Part shown: piece after piece, positions 20,759 to 30,587 of the stretch
Layout: each line of letters opens with the position of its first letter
Numbering within the stretch: the stretch's first letter is position 1
From: a virus
Strand: one strand, 5' to 3'
Length of the DNA: 64,000 nt
Virus record (IMG/VR): IMGVR_UViG_3300044613_003659
Coordinates: 43,597 to 107,596 of that record
The notes under the pieces: generated by a model
Databases searched by the model: none
Seen by the model: the letters and a program-made list of their open reading frames with translations, nothing else
What the model was told of the DNA's origin: nothing
Translations under genes and position numbers: made by a program

Positions 20759-21046
20759 TTATTCAGCAACAGTTAGCAAATTAGCAGGTACGTTCCAAGT
20801 AGTGTTATTCTCTCGAACCTTGATGTTTTTTATGTTGATTTTAACAACATTACCTTGGTGTGTACGCCCGGTGCGTGGATGTGTAAATTTAACAACATCG
20901 CCTACCATTAGCGATCGTTTTGTTTCTTTGTTAATTTGTGCTCTACGAAACTTGACAGCACCCAAGATGCTGTCAAGTTGCTCATTTGTTAACGAGCCAA
21001 ACATGATTTGGCTGTTAATTTGCTGGATAGTAGTAAGTTGCTCCAT
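20759..21046 (-). CDS. Hypothetical protein with KOW/SH3-like region (95 aa)
   Basis: Helical first half (QLTTIQQINSQIMFGSLTNEQL), then LMVGDVVKFTHPRTGRTHQGNVVKIN and WNVPANLLTV, the strand pattern of a small KOW/SH3 barrel often found in RNA- or ribosome-binding proteins. Has its own promoter at 21077-21105. Function unknown. Confidence 0.75.
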   Translation of the reverse strand: MEQLTTIQQINSQIMFGSLTNEQLDSILGAVKFRRAQINKETKRSLMVGDVVKFTHPRTGRTHQGNVVKINIKNIKVRENNTTWNVPANLLTVAE

Positions 21047-21076
21047 TAGCGACTCCTGGCTAGTTAATATGTGCAG

Positions 21077-21105
21077 AGTATAACGAAATAGATTATTTTT
21101 GTCAA
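21077..21105 (-). promoter_or_regulatory. Sigma70 promoter
   Basis: TTGACA (21100-21105) and TATACT (21077-21082), 17-nt spacer. Confidence 0.8.
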
Positions 21106-21145
21106 GTTATAAAATTGCTAACATTTTTGAGAGTAAATACTTCAA

Positions 21146-23155
21146 ATGAACAACAAAGTCATTGAAATAAAATTCCAAAAAAATAAAGACATTCAGGATA
21201 CACTTAGAAATCCAGTCGATTCTGGTATGGGCAAGTCTTTATTAGAAATGCATAAGGAATTTAACAATCCCGACATGCCCGAGGACAAATACCTGGCGTC
21301 GGCCAAAAGCATGTTAAAGTATGCAAGACCAGTTCCTCAAAAAAACTTGTCAACTGTTGAAATTAATAATATAACCAGAAAAACGCACATTGCATTTGTT
21401 CTTATGCCTAAATGGGCAGTTTTTTTTGCTCCTTACAATGTGGCCAGATTAGCCGCAGTAACTAGAGCAGCAGGTTATAAAACAAGCGTTTATGATTGGA
21501 ATGTCACCACTTGGCGAAAGTTACAAACTATTTTAGATGAAGATCCATATCAAGGACATGGCTCAAGAGATTATCTTTGGCTTGACGATATGTATGAGAA
21601 AAAACTTCAAAAATTTGTACAACCCATTCTTGAAGAGTACCTAGCAGAATTGTTGCAAGTAAAACCTGATGTGGTTGGTTTCAGCCTGTATTATACTAAC
21701 GTTTTACCTACATTATGGTTAGCAAGAGAAATTAGAAAAAACCTTCCGCACACAAAGATTATAGCAGGCGGCTCACATATTCAATGGAATCCAGATCCTT
21801 TTCCGGAATTTGATCATGTTGTTAAAGGTGAAGGCGAAGAAGTTATATTATGGATGCTTGATCAAATCGAACAAGATATTCCGCTTACAGAATATCTATA
21901 TAAAGCCGATACATCTAAAAGATTAGATCTAGATCAATTACCATTTCCTGATTATTCGGATTTAGATATTAATTTATACATGATGCCTAATGCTATTAGT
22001 TCCGAAGTAAGTAGAGGATGTGTAGCCAAATGTACTTTTTGTCAAGAAACCCATTACTGGAAATATCGTAGTAGACAAGCTCCAATGGTTCTCAAAGAAG
22101 TTATACATCAATACAACACCTATGGTACAAACTATTTTTGGTTTATTGACAGTTTAGTCAATGGTAATTTAAATGAACTACGTGCGTTTGCATTGGGCGT
22201 GATTGAAAACAATTTGAAAATACAATGGGAAGGTTATGCTAGATGCGACCGACGTATGGATTTAGAATACTACAAAGACTTATCAGCAAGTGGCTGTAAT
22301 GCACTGAATTATGGAATAGAAAGTGGCAGTCAACGAGTGTTGGATGCTATGCGTAAAAACATCACTGTTGACATTGTTGAACGAAATCTTAGAGATGGTG
22401 CTGCTGTTGGCATATCTGCTCAAACCAATTGGATGCTGTGTTACTTGAATGAACAAATGGTTGACTTTGCAAAAACAATGACATTGGCATGGAGGATACA
22501 GGATTATAATTTAACCTCTATAGCTAGAGGCACAATGAATATTGGACCAGGTCGAATAGGAGACAATCCTGATCAGTACGGAGTTCATGAAAAATATTTT
22601 TGCATGTCATGGGCAACTAAAGATCTTTCAAATACAAAGATTCATAGGTTAATAAGATTTAAAAGTTTTAATATTTTTGTGGCACAATTGCATGGTTTTA
22701 AATATGACGAAGATAATAGCCAACGATTAAAAAATGTGTATTTTGTCAAATACAAAAATGATGATCAAGCGAAACATTTTAGAAATATGCCATACGAAGA
22801 ATTTGATTATGAAATTATTAAAGATCCCAAGCTTGACTGTGTGTTTCAAAAAACTGTAGTTAATGAGATTTGGCCTCTAATTAGAACATTATGGAGATCA
22901 AGATGTAAAGGTGCTATGGAAATACAGGTGACTTTTGATCCTGAGTGGGACAAAAACGAATATGGTAACAGATTAGCAGATAATTTTACTGCTGAATATA
23001 ATTTTAAAATTGACGACTTTGGTAACTGGAATGCAGATTGCTTTGTCAAATTTGTTTGTCCTGAAAATCCTCACGCACCTTGGTGGCCAGAAGAAGGTGT
23101 GCGATCTGATTACAATATTGATTTACAGTGGACAGGTAGTGGTTATTGGGACTAA
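21146..23155 (+). CDS. B12-binding-domain radical SAM protein
   Basis: 669 residues. Residues 80-245 look like a cobalamin-binding Rossmann domain (KPDVVGFSLYYTNVLPTLWLA; KIIAGGSHIQWNP; KGEGEEVILWML) but without the DxHxxG base-off motif. The radical SAM domain has SRGCVAKCTFC with cluster ligands Cys292, Cys296 and Cys299. The C-terminal 200 residues are not recognised. Families with this plan include methyltransferases and ring-forming enzymes (BchE/MiaB-like superfamily, class B). The AGTAAATA motif 6 nt before the ATG and the lack of a ribosome site suggest a leaderless late mRNA. It faces the virion gene at 23152, overlapping by 4 nt at the stops. Confidence 0.9.
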   Translation: MNNKVIEIKFQKNKDIQDTLRNPVDSGMGKSLLEMHKEFNNPDMPEDKYLASAKSMLKYARPVPQKNLSTVEINNITRKTHIAFVLMPKWAVFFAPYNVARLAAVTRAAGYKTSVYDWNVTTWRKLQTILDEDPYQGHGSRDYLWLDDMYEKKLQKFVQPILEEYLAELLQVKPDVVGFSLYYTNVLPTLWLAREIRKNLPHTKIIAGGSHIQWNPDPFPEFDHVVKGEGEEVILWMLDQIEQDIPLTEYLYKADTSKRLDLDQLPFPDYSDLDINLYMMPNAISSEVSRGCVAKCTFCQETHYWKYRSRQAPMVLKEVIHQYNTYGTNYFWFIDSLVNGNLNELRAFALGVIENNLKIQWEGYARCDRRMDLEYYKDLSASGCNALNYGIESGSQRVLDAMRKNITVDIVERNLRDGAAVGISAQTNWMLCYLNEQMVDFAKTMTLAWRIQDYNLTSIARGTMNIGPGRIGDNPDQYGVHEKYFCMSWATKDLSNTKIHRLIRFKSFNIFVAQLHGFKYDEDNSQRLKNVYFVKYKNDDQAKHFRNMPYEEFDYEIIKDPKLDCVFQKTVVNEIWPLIRTLWRSRCKGAMEIQVTFDPEWDKNEYGNRLADNFTAEYNFKIDDFGNWNADCFVKFVCPENPHAPWWPEEGVRSDYNIDLQWTGSGYWD

Positions 23156-23520
23156 ATTGCAATTTTTCTTTGTGTACCTTGCCGCATTGATCCACGCATA
23201 ATCGTTGTAGCGATTATAACACCATCTGCTTTAATAAAAGGCACTGTTATATCAGTATCTAAATCAACTACTTGAATTGAACTACCATTTGGCATATCCT
23301 GCAAGAATTTTTTCCTTTTAATCAATAACTTAGAAAAAAAATCTGCTACTTCGCTGACCTTGATAGGTTCGCGATTTCTAGTATCAGGTAGTCTGTCAAT
23401 AAAATGCGTTGTAATTTTAATTGGAATATCATGTACTGCAAATCTTGAATTTAACACAGCAGTGTAATGCTTTGCTAACTCAGTGTTAGATTCTTCATTT
23501 AAAAATTCTCCAACACGCAT
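23152..23520 (-). CDS. Probable virion protein with capsid-targeting-like leader (122 aa)
   Basis: N terminus MRVGEFLNEE resembles the leader of the genes at 25612-31616. The body has LAKHYTAVLNSRFAVHDIPIKITTHFIDRL and VSEVADFFSKLL, an alpha/beta fold without a recognised motif. The C terminus is basic. Located next to the tail-fibre gene. Packaging in the head is inferred from the leader alone. Confidence 0.7.
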   Translation of the reverse strand: MRVGEFLNEESNTELAKHYTAVLNSRFAVHDIPIKITTHFIDRLPDTRNREPIKVSEVADFFSKLLIKRKKFLQDMPNGSSIQVVDLDTDITVPFIKADGVIIATTIMRGSMRQGTQRKIAI

Positions 23521-23524
23521 TTTT

Positions 23525-25558
23525 TTAAGTTTTGATAATAAAATTAATCGCTAGGTAAGGTGGCATGTTGGCATCTGTTCCACTAGATCCAGTTGAATTT
23601 ACTGTGGTGCTAGTGGACGTAGCCACAGATATACCAGTGTTTGCCAATGACGTGTTTGTGCCAGATCCACTTACTAAAGTACTTAATAAGCTACCAACCG
23701 AGTCACGATTACCTGTGCCAACTTGATGTCTGTGTCCGGGATCAGTTACTGTGGAAGTAGACGTTGATGTTGCAGTATGACTATGACTCACTACTACGGC
23801 ATCTTTTGAGCCGCCTGTGGTTCCTAGTGCGTACAAGCCTCCTGCTCCAAATGGAGCACGATTTTGGTAGTCTGGTAAATTAAATGTTGTAGATCCGTCT
23901 CCAGAACCAAAAGTTGTCCCTATTACACCAAACAGTGTAGAATAAGTAGTTCTTGAAACGGCAGCACCATCACATAGTAACCACCCCGACGGTACAGAAC
24001 CTGTTGACCACATAAGTAATGCACCAGTAGGTACAGAATTATTAATTACAAAAGCAGTTGTTGCAACTGCGGTGTTTGAAGTGCCCGCTGGCATAGTAGG
24101 GGTCACTATCTGTCCTGCTACATTGACATTTCCTGCAATTCCTGCTCCACCTGACACGATTAACGCTCCGGTAGCTGAAGATGTACTAGTCGTAGTAGCT
24201 TGTAATGTAACCGTACCGACTACATTTAAGTTTACACCCAACGATGCACTACCTGCAACACTTAAATTACCGCCAATTGTAGTAGCTAAACCTACATTTA
24301 ATGAACCAGTTAAACTTGCTGAGTTAGAGTTTAAGGTGTTAAACCTCATCCCGACACTGCCAAGATTTGAACTGATGTTGGCTGTTGGAACTATGTCGGA
24401 ACCTAAATAAATTTGTGAGATGTTTGCATTGATTATGGCAGACTGACTTGATATCAAATTATCAATGGATGCAGTTACTGAAAATATATTACTCCATTTG
24501 TTTGTTACATTACCTACCGTAAATATATTGTTTGAACTCGGAGTAATGTTACCAAAGAAATTCGCTGTTCCGTTTACTGATCCTGCTAAAATATCAACAT
24601 AATTTTTTGTTGCCAATGATAATGCTGGCGACGATCCTATAGGATTATCGTAAGCTTCTGGTAGTCCAGTTAAGTAATTTCCTCTGAAAAAAGGAGTTTG
24701 GTTGCCGCTGGATTTTAAACTCAGTATAAAATCTTTATTGTTTGTTCTATTTTGTAAAATTACGGTTCCACTAGAAACATTTCCTACAAAATCGTTAGCA
24801 GCACCAAAGGTGATACCATTATCGTTGGTCAATATTAACGAACCATTAATTGATCCTGACAGGTCATTTCTTACAAATAAATTACCAGAAGTTATTGCCC
24901 CGTTTACATATAAGCTATTAGCTACTTCAGAATTACCCCAGAAAGTATGACCCAAAGTTGAGTGTAGATTCAATCCTTTCTTGATTGTACTAAATCCTGG
25001 TACATCAGATAAGAACGGGCCATCTTTACTCCAAATTGCAACTAGAACGTCGTCTATTACGAATTTCAAAATGACGTAAGTGGTACTAGGCGGCGCATCG
25101 GTTACAGTATCAGGTATGACTCCACTGTTACCTGTGCTTAACTTGTTTGCAGGCCCAATTAAACGCCAGGCTGTGCCTGTATATATGTATAGTTGACCGT
25201 TTGTGCTATCATACCATAATTCGTTTTGATACGGATTGGTTGGTGTAGTAGCAGAAAGTGTCAATCCTGCAACTGTTTTCCAAATTGCACTAGCTGTGCC
25301 TTTGGTAGCTGAAATATTTAGATTTAATAATTTGGTTGTAGGATTGAACCAAATTTGCCCAGGTAGTGGAGCTGTAGGTGCAGAAGAATTTGCAAAGTTT
25401 TCCATTAACCTAACAAAATTTTGATTTACAAACAGTCCGTAGCTCTTGTAATTTTTACCAACAAGAGAAAGGCTAGAGTTACTAGTATCTAAAGTATTGT
25501 CTAGTAAACCACCTGTAATTAAATCTGATCCGTTAGATAATGTAATATTATATGGCAT
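23525..25558 (-). CDS. Tail fibre / tail-collar protein
   Basis: 677 residues. N-terminal 130 residues hold the GQIWFNPTTKLLNLN and NELWYDSTNGQLYIYTGTAWR repeats seen in aquatic T4-like fibre proteins. The long middle is low-complexity beta, rich in Ser/Asn/Val. Residues about 515-600 are a phage collar domain (PSGWLLCDGAAVSRTTYSTLF... FGSGDGSTTFNLPDYQNR). C terminus MPPYLAINFIIKT is typical. Likely forms part of the host-recognition fibre. CATAAATA lies at 25579-25586 upstream. Confidence 0.92.
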   Translation of the reverse strand: MPYNITLSNGSDLITGGLLDNTLDTSNSSLSLVGKNYKSYGLFVNQNFVRLMENFANSSAPTAPLPGQIWFNPTTKLLNLNISATKGTASAIWKTVAGLTLSATTPTNPYQNELWYDSTNGQLYIYTGTAWRLIGPANKLSTGNSGVIPDTVTDAPPSTTYVILKFVIDDVLVAIWSKDGPFLSDVPGFSTIKKGLNLHSTLGHTFWGNSEVANSLYVNGAITSGNLFVRNDLSGSINGSLILTNDNGITFGAANDFVGNVSSGTVILQNRTNNKDFILSLKSSGNQTPFFRGNYLTGLPEAYDNPIGSSPALSLATKNYVDILAGSVNGTANFFGNITPSSNNIFTVGNVTNKWSNIFSVTASIDNLISSQSAIINANISQIYLGSDIVPTANISSNLGSVGMRFNTLNSNSASLTGSLNVGLATTIGGNLSVAGSASLGVNLNVVGTVTLQATTTSTSSATGALIVSGGAGIAGNVNVAGQIVTPTMPAGTSNTAVATTAFVINNSVPTGALLMWSTGSVPSGWLLCDGAAVSRTTYSTLFGVIGTTFGSGDGSTTFNLPDYQNRAPFGAGGLYALGTTGGSKDAVVVSHSHTATSTSTSTVTDPGHRHQVGTGNRDSVGSLLSTLVSGSGTNTSLANTGISVATSTSTTVNSTGSSGTDANMPPYLAINFIIKT

Positions 25559-25611
25559 TTTTTAGTCTCACTACCCTTTATTTATGCTGTTTTTATTGGG
25601 CTACAGCTATG

Positions 25612-25950
25612 TTACTTTTTACGTCCACTCTTCATATTTGCACACCAGTGATACATACGACCACGTTCGCCACCCGACTTTTTAGCTCGAGCTCTTAGAT
25701 CAGTAACACTACCTGCACAACTAGCACCAGAACGTTTCACACGGCCTGGACGACTCTTGCCTTTAACCTTGCCATCTGCGAAGTTTTCGTCTACTGACTC
25801 ACCACCATCGCCTCCACCGCTGTCGCTGGACTCGCTGCCTGTACCACTACCATAGTAACCGTAGCCGGGATACCAGTAGCCGCCGAAGTATTTGTTGCTG
25901 CGTTTACGCTTTCTTTTTTTGCGTTCAGTTACAAACTCTTTAGCTCTCAT
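25612..25950 (-). CDS. Virion protein with leader and basic C terminus (112 aa)
   Basis: MRAKEFVTE leader, then a basic run, a Tyr/Gly-rich segment (YFGGYWYPGYGYYGSG) and an acidic Ser/Gly linker. The C-terminal 50 residues (ADGKVKGKSRPGRVKR... MYHWCANMKSGRKK) form a conserved basic module common in marine and freshwater myophages. Last gene of the leader-tagged operon; its ATG overlaps the previous stop as TAATG. Possibly DNA-condensing internal head protein. Confidence 0.8.
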   Translation of the reverse strand: MRAKEFVTERKKRKRKRSNKYFGGYWYPGYGYYGSGTGSESSDSGGGDGGESVDENFADGKVKGKSRPGRVKRSGASCAGSVTDLRARAKKSGGERGRMYHWCANMKSGRKK

Positions 25951-26510
25951 TATCGTGCCAATCTCTGCATCATTGCTTTTGGATCCATTTCTGCTCCTAG
26001 TGCCATATCTCTGGTATCTGGTACACCTACACCACCGGATCCGCCCCCTGTTTTTATACCTGCTGTTTTTGAGTCAACTGGTGTTTTAGCTACATCAGAG
26101 GATGAAGCAAAAACTACAGGTACTTTTGCTTTTTTCCATAACGGGTTATCTCTATCCATTCTTTTTTGTAATAAACCTAACGCAGAAATTCTATGAGCAC
26201 CATCATCAAGTTTTCCGTCTACAGCTACAATAGGTGGCAAAGTTTTTAATGACTCAGGATTGTCCTTTAAAAACTTTGCATATTCTACCGCTTTGGGAGT
26301 CACATTCCAACTAAAATCTTTTTTATCGTAATCTCTAATTACATCTTTGTGATATGGTATTCCCTGTATACTTTTATGAATTTGTTTTAAAGTTAAATTT
26401 TGTTGATTTAGATTAGCATCAGGATTTAATTGGGCAGCTTTACCAGAACTTGGCCCGGGTTGTGGTACTGATAAATCGTCAGCCTCTAGTATAAATTCGT
26501 ATGCTCTCAT
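25950..26510 (-). CDS. ParB/Srx-fold protein with capsid-targeting-like leader
   Basis: 186 residues from MRAYEFILEAD; the longer frame starting 5 codons earlier is rejected because ATGA overlap with the upstream gene fixes this start. The middle carries a TPKAVEYAKFLKDNPESL helix and KLDDGAHRISALGLL, the ParB/Srx DGxHR motif. C-terminal third is Gly-rich. Function may be nuclease or nucleotide binding. Delivery with phage DNA is inferred from the leader. Confidence 0.75.
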   Translation of the reverse strand: MRAYEFILEADDLSVPQPGPSSGKAAQLNPDANLNQQNLTLKQIHKSIQGIPYHKDVIRDYDKKDFSWNVTPKAVEYAKFLKDNPESLKTLPPIVAVDGKLDDGAHRISALGLLQKRMDRDNPLWKKAKVPVVFASSSDVAKTPVDSKTAGIKTGGGSGGVGVPDTRDMALGAEMDPKAMMQRLAR

Positions 26511-27508
26511 AGATTCCTTTCCCAAATCACAAAGGGATCATTTACTACTATTGTGCCGTCGGGTCTGGCCATATAATTGCCACGATGTAGATCTATGCTA
26601 TAGTTGTGTTTTCTAGCGAATTGTTGCACTGTTTTTACAGTCTTTAACAGATTCTTTGCTGCTTCTGGTCCACCCAAGAAGTTTATACTGTCTTTGATTT
26701 CATACCATAACGGTTGATCACCTTCGTAACTGCTGTCTTGTGCATAGCCAGTTAAAATTTCCATTGCACGGTCAAAATTGCCTCGGCCTACCTGCATAGT
26801 TACTTCTTCAATGTTGCCAACAAGATAACCCACTTCATCAGGTAATTCTCGTAATGCTTCCATTCTGGCTTGTATATAGTTTTTGCCTTGGTATTCAAAT
26901 GTTTCAAATCCTGAAAATCTTGGCAAGTGTGGATTGTCTCTGTTCTTGTTACAGTAGTTGATCCAATTGATAAACATACGCTGATCAGGACTGAATCCTT
27001 CTACACCTTTACGATAGCCAAACACAATATATACTTGTCCGTTGGGTTCAAGATATGCTTGTTTATCTATGCCACCACCAAGGTACTTGTAACCCTTATC
27101 CATCAAGGCTTTTCTAATACCGCCGTGTATTTCACCTGCCATTTCGTTGACCATTTCTTCTAGATGCGGAATCGCATCTTCGGCTCTTATGGCCTTGGCA
27201 TAGTCTTGGGGTGTATCTATATCATGTAAATTAAAGCCCAGTCGTTTAAGCAAGGGAATCATTTTGTGTTCTTCTTCTTCGCTGCCAAACGCAAACACTG
27301 TGTGCGGTACACCTTTGTTAAATGTTCTAGGATCAGCATCATCTAGGTCACTTACTGCCATACCCAGCTTGTACCAGTCGTACACATCACTGACATCTAC
27401 TAATGTAGTGCCTTTAGGAAAGTTTAATGGAACACCAGGATCACTTTTGAGATAACGATCTTCATCGTAATCGGGATTGTCTTCTAGTGTAAATTCTCTT
27501 GCTCTCAT
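26507..27508 (-). CDS. Protein-kinase-like protein with capsid-targeting-like leader
   Basis: 333 residues from MRAREFTLED. The kinase-like part is in the second half: GYKYLGGGIDKQAYLEP (glycine loop-like), YIVFGYRKG (possible Lys), and near the C terminus SIDLHRGNYMARPDGTIVVNDPF, which matches the catalytic H/D-L-H-x-G-N loop and D-F/P metal site of APH/ABC1-like kinases. A helical region of about 130 residues precedes it. A kinase ejected with the DNA would recall the T4 Alt strategy, but activity is not shown. ATGA overlaps on both sides. Confidence 0.7.
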   Translation of the reverse strand: MRAREFTLEDNPDYDEDRYLKSDPGVPLNFPKGTTLVDVSDVYDWYKLGMAVSDLDDADPRTFNKGVPHTVFAFGSEEEEHKMIPLLKRLGFNLHDIDTPQDYAKAIRAEDAIPHLEEMVNEMAGEIHGGIRKALMDKGYKYLGGGIDKQAYLEPNGQVYIVFGYRKGVEGFSPDQRMFINWINYCNKNRDNPHLPRFSGFETFEYQGKNYIQARMEALRELPDEVGYLVGNIEEVTMQVGRGNFDRAMEILTGYAQDSSYEGDQPLWYEIKDSINFLGGPEAAKNLLKTVKTVQQFARKHNYSIDLHRGNYMARPDGTIVVNDPFVIWERNL

Positions 27509-28089
27509 CTTCTGCGCCTTGGCATAAATCTTGGTTTTTTCTCAGTTGGTTGTGCAGTTGGCTTGGGACCTGGACGATCTATAGATACTCGGCGTGGATT
27601 TGTTAGACCGGCAGTATCAAACCATGCTGTACTTTCTACATCCCAACTGCTCATATACACATCATTTGATCTATTTGTACCATCATAATGAACAGCATCA
27701 TAATCTCGTGCAATAGCCTGCCATGGCATTTTTTGAAACAAGTCCATGATGTTTTTAATTTCAACACCGTATTGTGCGGCAGCAGACACAGCGTCTCGGT
27801 CTGAATTGATTGCTAAAATTTTAGTGCTAGGAGCCACATCAAATAGTATGCCCTCATTACCAATCCAGCCAGGCATATTTTCTAGTGCCCATTTGACCCA
27901 TGCACTGGTGATGCCATTGGCAGTTTGTTTAGCAGAACTGGTCCAACGACGAGCACGAGGTTTTAAAGCAAAAGTTTCTGCTACAATTGAAAAGTCTTTA
28001 TTGCCTAATTCCTTGGGATGTGGCGCAAACAGTTGCGGACCCAGCCTAACGGTAGACAATGCTTCTGTTATAAAGTCTACCGCTCTCAT
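27505..28089 (-). CDS. Leader-tagged protein, possible ADP-ribosyltransferase fold
   Basis: 194 residues from MRAVDFITEALS. Features: FSIVAETFALKPRARRWTSS, then DVAPSTKILAIN, an AIARDYDAVHYD segment and MSSWDVESTAWF. The order Arg..., then W-D-x-x-S-T resembles some ART-like proteins, but a clear H-Y-E or R-S-E triad is not seen. The C terminus is proline/arginine rich (EKKPRFMPRRRR). ART assignment is a weak guess. Coupled by ATGA to neighbours. Confidence 0.65.
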   Translation of the reverse strand: MRAVDFITEALSTVRLGPQLFAPHPKELGNKDFSIVAETFALKPRARRWTSSAKQTANGITSAWVKWALENMPGWIGNEGILFDVAPSTKILAINSDRDAVSAAAQYGVEIKNIMDLFQKMPWQAIARDYDAVHYDGTNRSNDVYMSSWDVESTAWFDTAGLTNPRRVSIDRPGPKPTAQPTEKKPRFMPRRRR

Positions 28090-30587
28090 CTTGCTGGTAT
28101 CACCATGAATTCACCGCTGCCTAGCAGACCGTTTTGTCTCAACCAGTTCACAGCATACTGATTAGCTTCACCTTGATTGTTACGATGTACAAAACTATAC
28201 ACTTCACGATCGTTTTGATCTAACACTCTCCATCGTGTATTACCTGGTGGTAGGCTTTCTGACCCACGGGCAGCAGAACTCGCAGGTTCCGCTTCTATCC
28301 TGTTAATTGTCCATCTGGCACGCTCCAGTCGATCTCTCACTGCGGCCATAGCAGCATCAGCATTTGCTGCTGGAACTGTCATGCTATTGTTTCTTACTTC
28401 ATCACGATAGGTCACCTTATAATCGACTCTATATTGTGTTTGCTCTGCTTGTTGAACTTCTCCTTGATTGCGTGACAGATTGTCTCTTGGTCGCATGAGT
28501 GGTCTGACATATACAGGATCATCAAATCCTGTCTGCTGTTGCCATCTTGCTGCGTGTCTTTCGGCATCTGCTACTGCGTTTCCGATACCGCTTATTATAG
28601 ATACAACCTCATCGGTGTTTCTACTAACCACTTCCCAATGCCCGGTAAATTCTTGATCGCGACTAGGTGTTTGCTGCGCAGGCGGTTCACGCCAAACGGG
28701 TTGTGGCTCTCCTAATCTGGCTCTCAGGTTAAATGGTGTTTCTGGACCTGAGTAGTTGGGGTCGTGGGCTGCAATAATATCACTGGCTGCGACATTGGCG
28801 AATATGTCAGGGAATCTTTGTCCGGCCATTGTTAGAGCTTGGAACATACTCATAGCTTTTACCCAAACACCTTGCGAACTGCCCTCTGGATACACACGAT
28901 AAAATTTATCTGACAAGGCATTCATGTCATCCGTGGTAGCAGCTCGTAATGGTTGTGCCCGCCAACCGTGTTCTTGCGCCCATTCTTCTATGCTATATGA
29001 ACCAATGTTTAATCGCCATTTTTTAATTGCTTCTACAAATGCATCTAGTTGAGTCTTGCCTATCACTTCCGTGCCTTGACTTTGATACGGACTTGAAGCA
29101 CTACCGGTTACTTTCCAAACCAACAAGATATCCTTGGCACCTTGCGTCAGTTTATCAACTCCACGCTTGCCCTGTATTTGTCTGACAAATGCTTTTAGGG
29201 CACTCTGCGGTAATTCGCCGGCTGCAAATTTTGCAAAGTATTGAATCACATCGTTGTCTTGGCCTTGCGATAGAGTTTTGTACAACTTCTTGTAGTATTC
29301 TTGTTTGAATTCTTCAGGCTTGGTAGCAACATCTAATGCCACTACTGCTCGTAACATGGTGTTCTTTACTGCAGAGAGATCATCGCCCAGCCAGTCGCCA
29401 CCGGGACCACGGAATTCAACCCAATCGCCTCTATTGTTGATACTGCTATACTTGCCGGTGCTGCCTGTGTGTAGAACTTTGCTGGCCAATTGATTCAATC
29501 CACCTTGAAACTGTCTCATCATTTCTTCTACACGGCCAGGCTCGCTTCTAGCTACACCAACGATCTGTTTTAATATACTTTTACAATAGCTATTACCCGC
29601 ACGACCAAATTGTTCTAAGATATAGTTGTCGCCCAAGAACATGGCCAGTTTAACAAAGTCTAGATTTTGTTGACCAGGCACACTCACATTCATGTGCAGG
29701 CCAGTGCTATCGTTGGTATAAGCACCCGCTCTACCAGCCCATGCCGCAACTTTGTCTATATCCTCTAACATTTCCGCCACTGTGAGTGGAGGGCTAACAA
29801 ACTCCAATCCGCCATCACCAGGTTCGTCGCCGTGTAGGCTTGAGTCTGGCTCTACCACATAGTGTCCAGGTTGTCTATAAGCACCGTGATAACTGGTACT
29901 AGCATTAACCGGGCGACCTATTGCTTGGCCGAAATCATCTGCTACAGCATTAATACTAAGACCGCTGCTGCCATAGAAATCATCTGGTTGTGTCCAGTAT
30001 GGCCATTCTAGGCCGTGTTCACTAGCAAAGTCCGACATCATACCAATACCGTTGTCGTCTAGCCATTCCTCAAACTTTAAATCAAGATCATCGCGAAATT
30101 CGTCTAGCAATTCATCTCTAATGCTATCTTCGTTGTCTGTCAGGTATTCGCGAACTGCGGTTTCATATTCTTCATCTGTTTCAAAATCGTCTCTGCTTAC
30201 ATTGCTGGTAGCAATTTCTATGGCTCTTTCTTGACCTTCGTTGGATGCTAAAAACTCTTCTTCTTGCTCGTCGGTCCACGCAAGGAAGTTCTCATTTAGT
30301 TCGTCGATGGCTCTTTGTATTGACCGAGTGCTGTTGCTTACCTCGCCGCCGCGGAAAAAGCTCATTATTTCATTGGTCCATCCTGGACCAGTAGGAAACC
30401 TTTCGTCGGCATCATAATCTGGCTCAGGATCAAATTCTTCATCTTCAACTTCTGTATTAGGAACAATTAGTTCAAATTCCATGCCCACTCTAGCGTCAAT
30501 GTTCTTGGCCATTTTTGCAAGATTGGTTGGGCTCATTTTGAGCTCAAACAATTCATCTTCGGTTAGTTCAAATTCACGGTATCTCAT
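28086..30587 (-). CDS. Amidoligase-domain protein, 833 aa, leader-tagged
   Basis: N terminus MRYREFELTED. VGMEFELIVPN (around residue 34) is the opening of a putative amidoligase (COOH-NH2 ligase) domain. The domain continues with EPDSSLHG...GDGGLEFVSPPLT, STGLHMNVSV and NRGDWVEFRGPGGDW, in family order. A very acidic insert of about 130 residues (many Glu/Asp) separates the first two blocks. The C-terminal 200 residues contain two copies of a short beta domain (RVDYKVTYRDEVRNN; WRVLDQNDREVYSF). Amidoligases join amino groups to carboxylates, e.g. peptide tagging or cell-wall editing. It is the largest gene in the operon. Confidence 0.8.
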   Translation of the reverse strand: MRYREFELTEDELFELKMSPTNLAKMAKNIDARVGMEFELIVPNTEVEDEEFDPEPDYDADERFPTGPGWTNEIMSFFRGGEVSNSTRSIQRAIDELNENFLAWTDEQEEEFLASNEGQERAIEIATSNVSRDDFETDEEYETAVREYLTDNEDSIRDELLDEFRDDLDLKFEEWLDDNGIGMMSDFASEHGLEWPYWTQPDDFYGSSGLSINAVADDFGQAIGRPVNASTSYHGAYRQPGHYVVEPDSSLHGDEPGDGGLEFVSPPLTVAEMLEDIDKVAAWAGRAGAYTNDSTGLHMNVSVPGQQNLDFVKLAMFLGDNYILEQFGRAGNSYCKSILKQIVGVARSEPGRVEEMMRQFQGGLNQLASKVLHTGSTGKYSSINNRGDWVEFRGPGGDWLGDDLSAVKNTMLRAVVALDVATKPEEFKQEYYKKLYKTLSQGQDNDVIQYFAKFAAGELPQSALKAFVRQIQGKRGVDKLTQGAKDILLVWKVTGSASSPYQSQGTEVIGKTQLDAFVEAIKKWRLNIGSYSIEEWAQEHGWRAQPLRAATTDDMNALSDKFYRVYPEGSSQGVWVKAMSMFQALTMAGQRFPDIFANVAASDIIAAHDPNYSGPETPFNLRARLGEPQPVWREPPAQQTPSRDQEFTGHWEVVSRNTDEVVSIISGIGNAVADAERHAARWQQQTGFDDPVYVRPLMRPRDNLSRNQGEVQQAEQTQYRVDYKVTYRDEVRNNSMTVPAANADAAMAAVRDRLERARWTINRIEAEPASSAARGSESLPPGNTRWRVLDQNDREVYSFVHRNNQGEANQYAVNWLRQNGLLGSGEFMVIPAR

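Noticed and set aside
24072-24410. 112-codon plus-strand frame opposite the tail-collar gene
   Set aside because: Antisense shadow rich in Pro/Val; no ribosome site.
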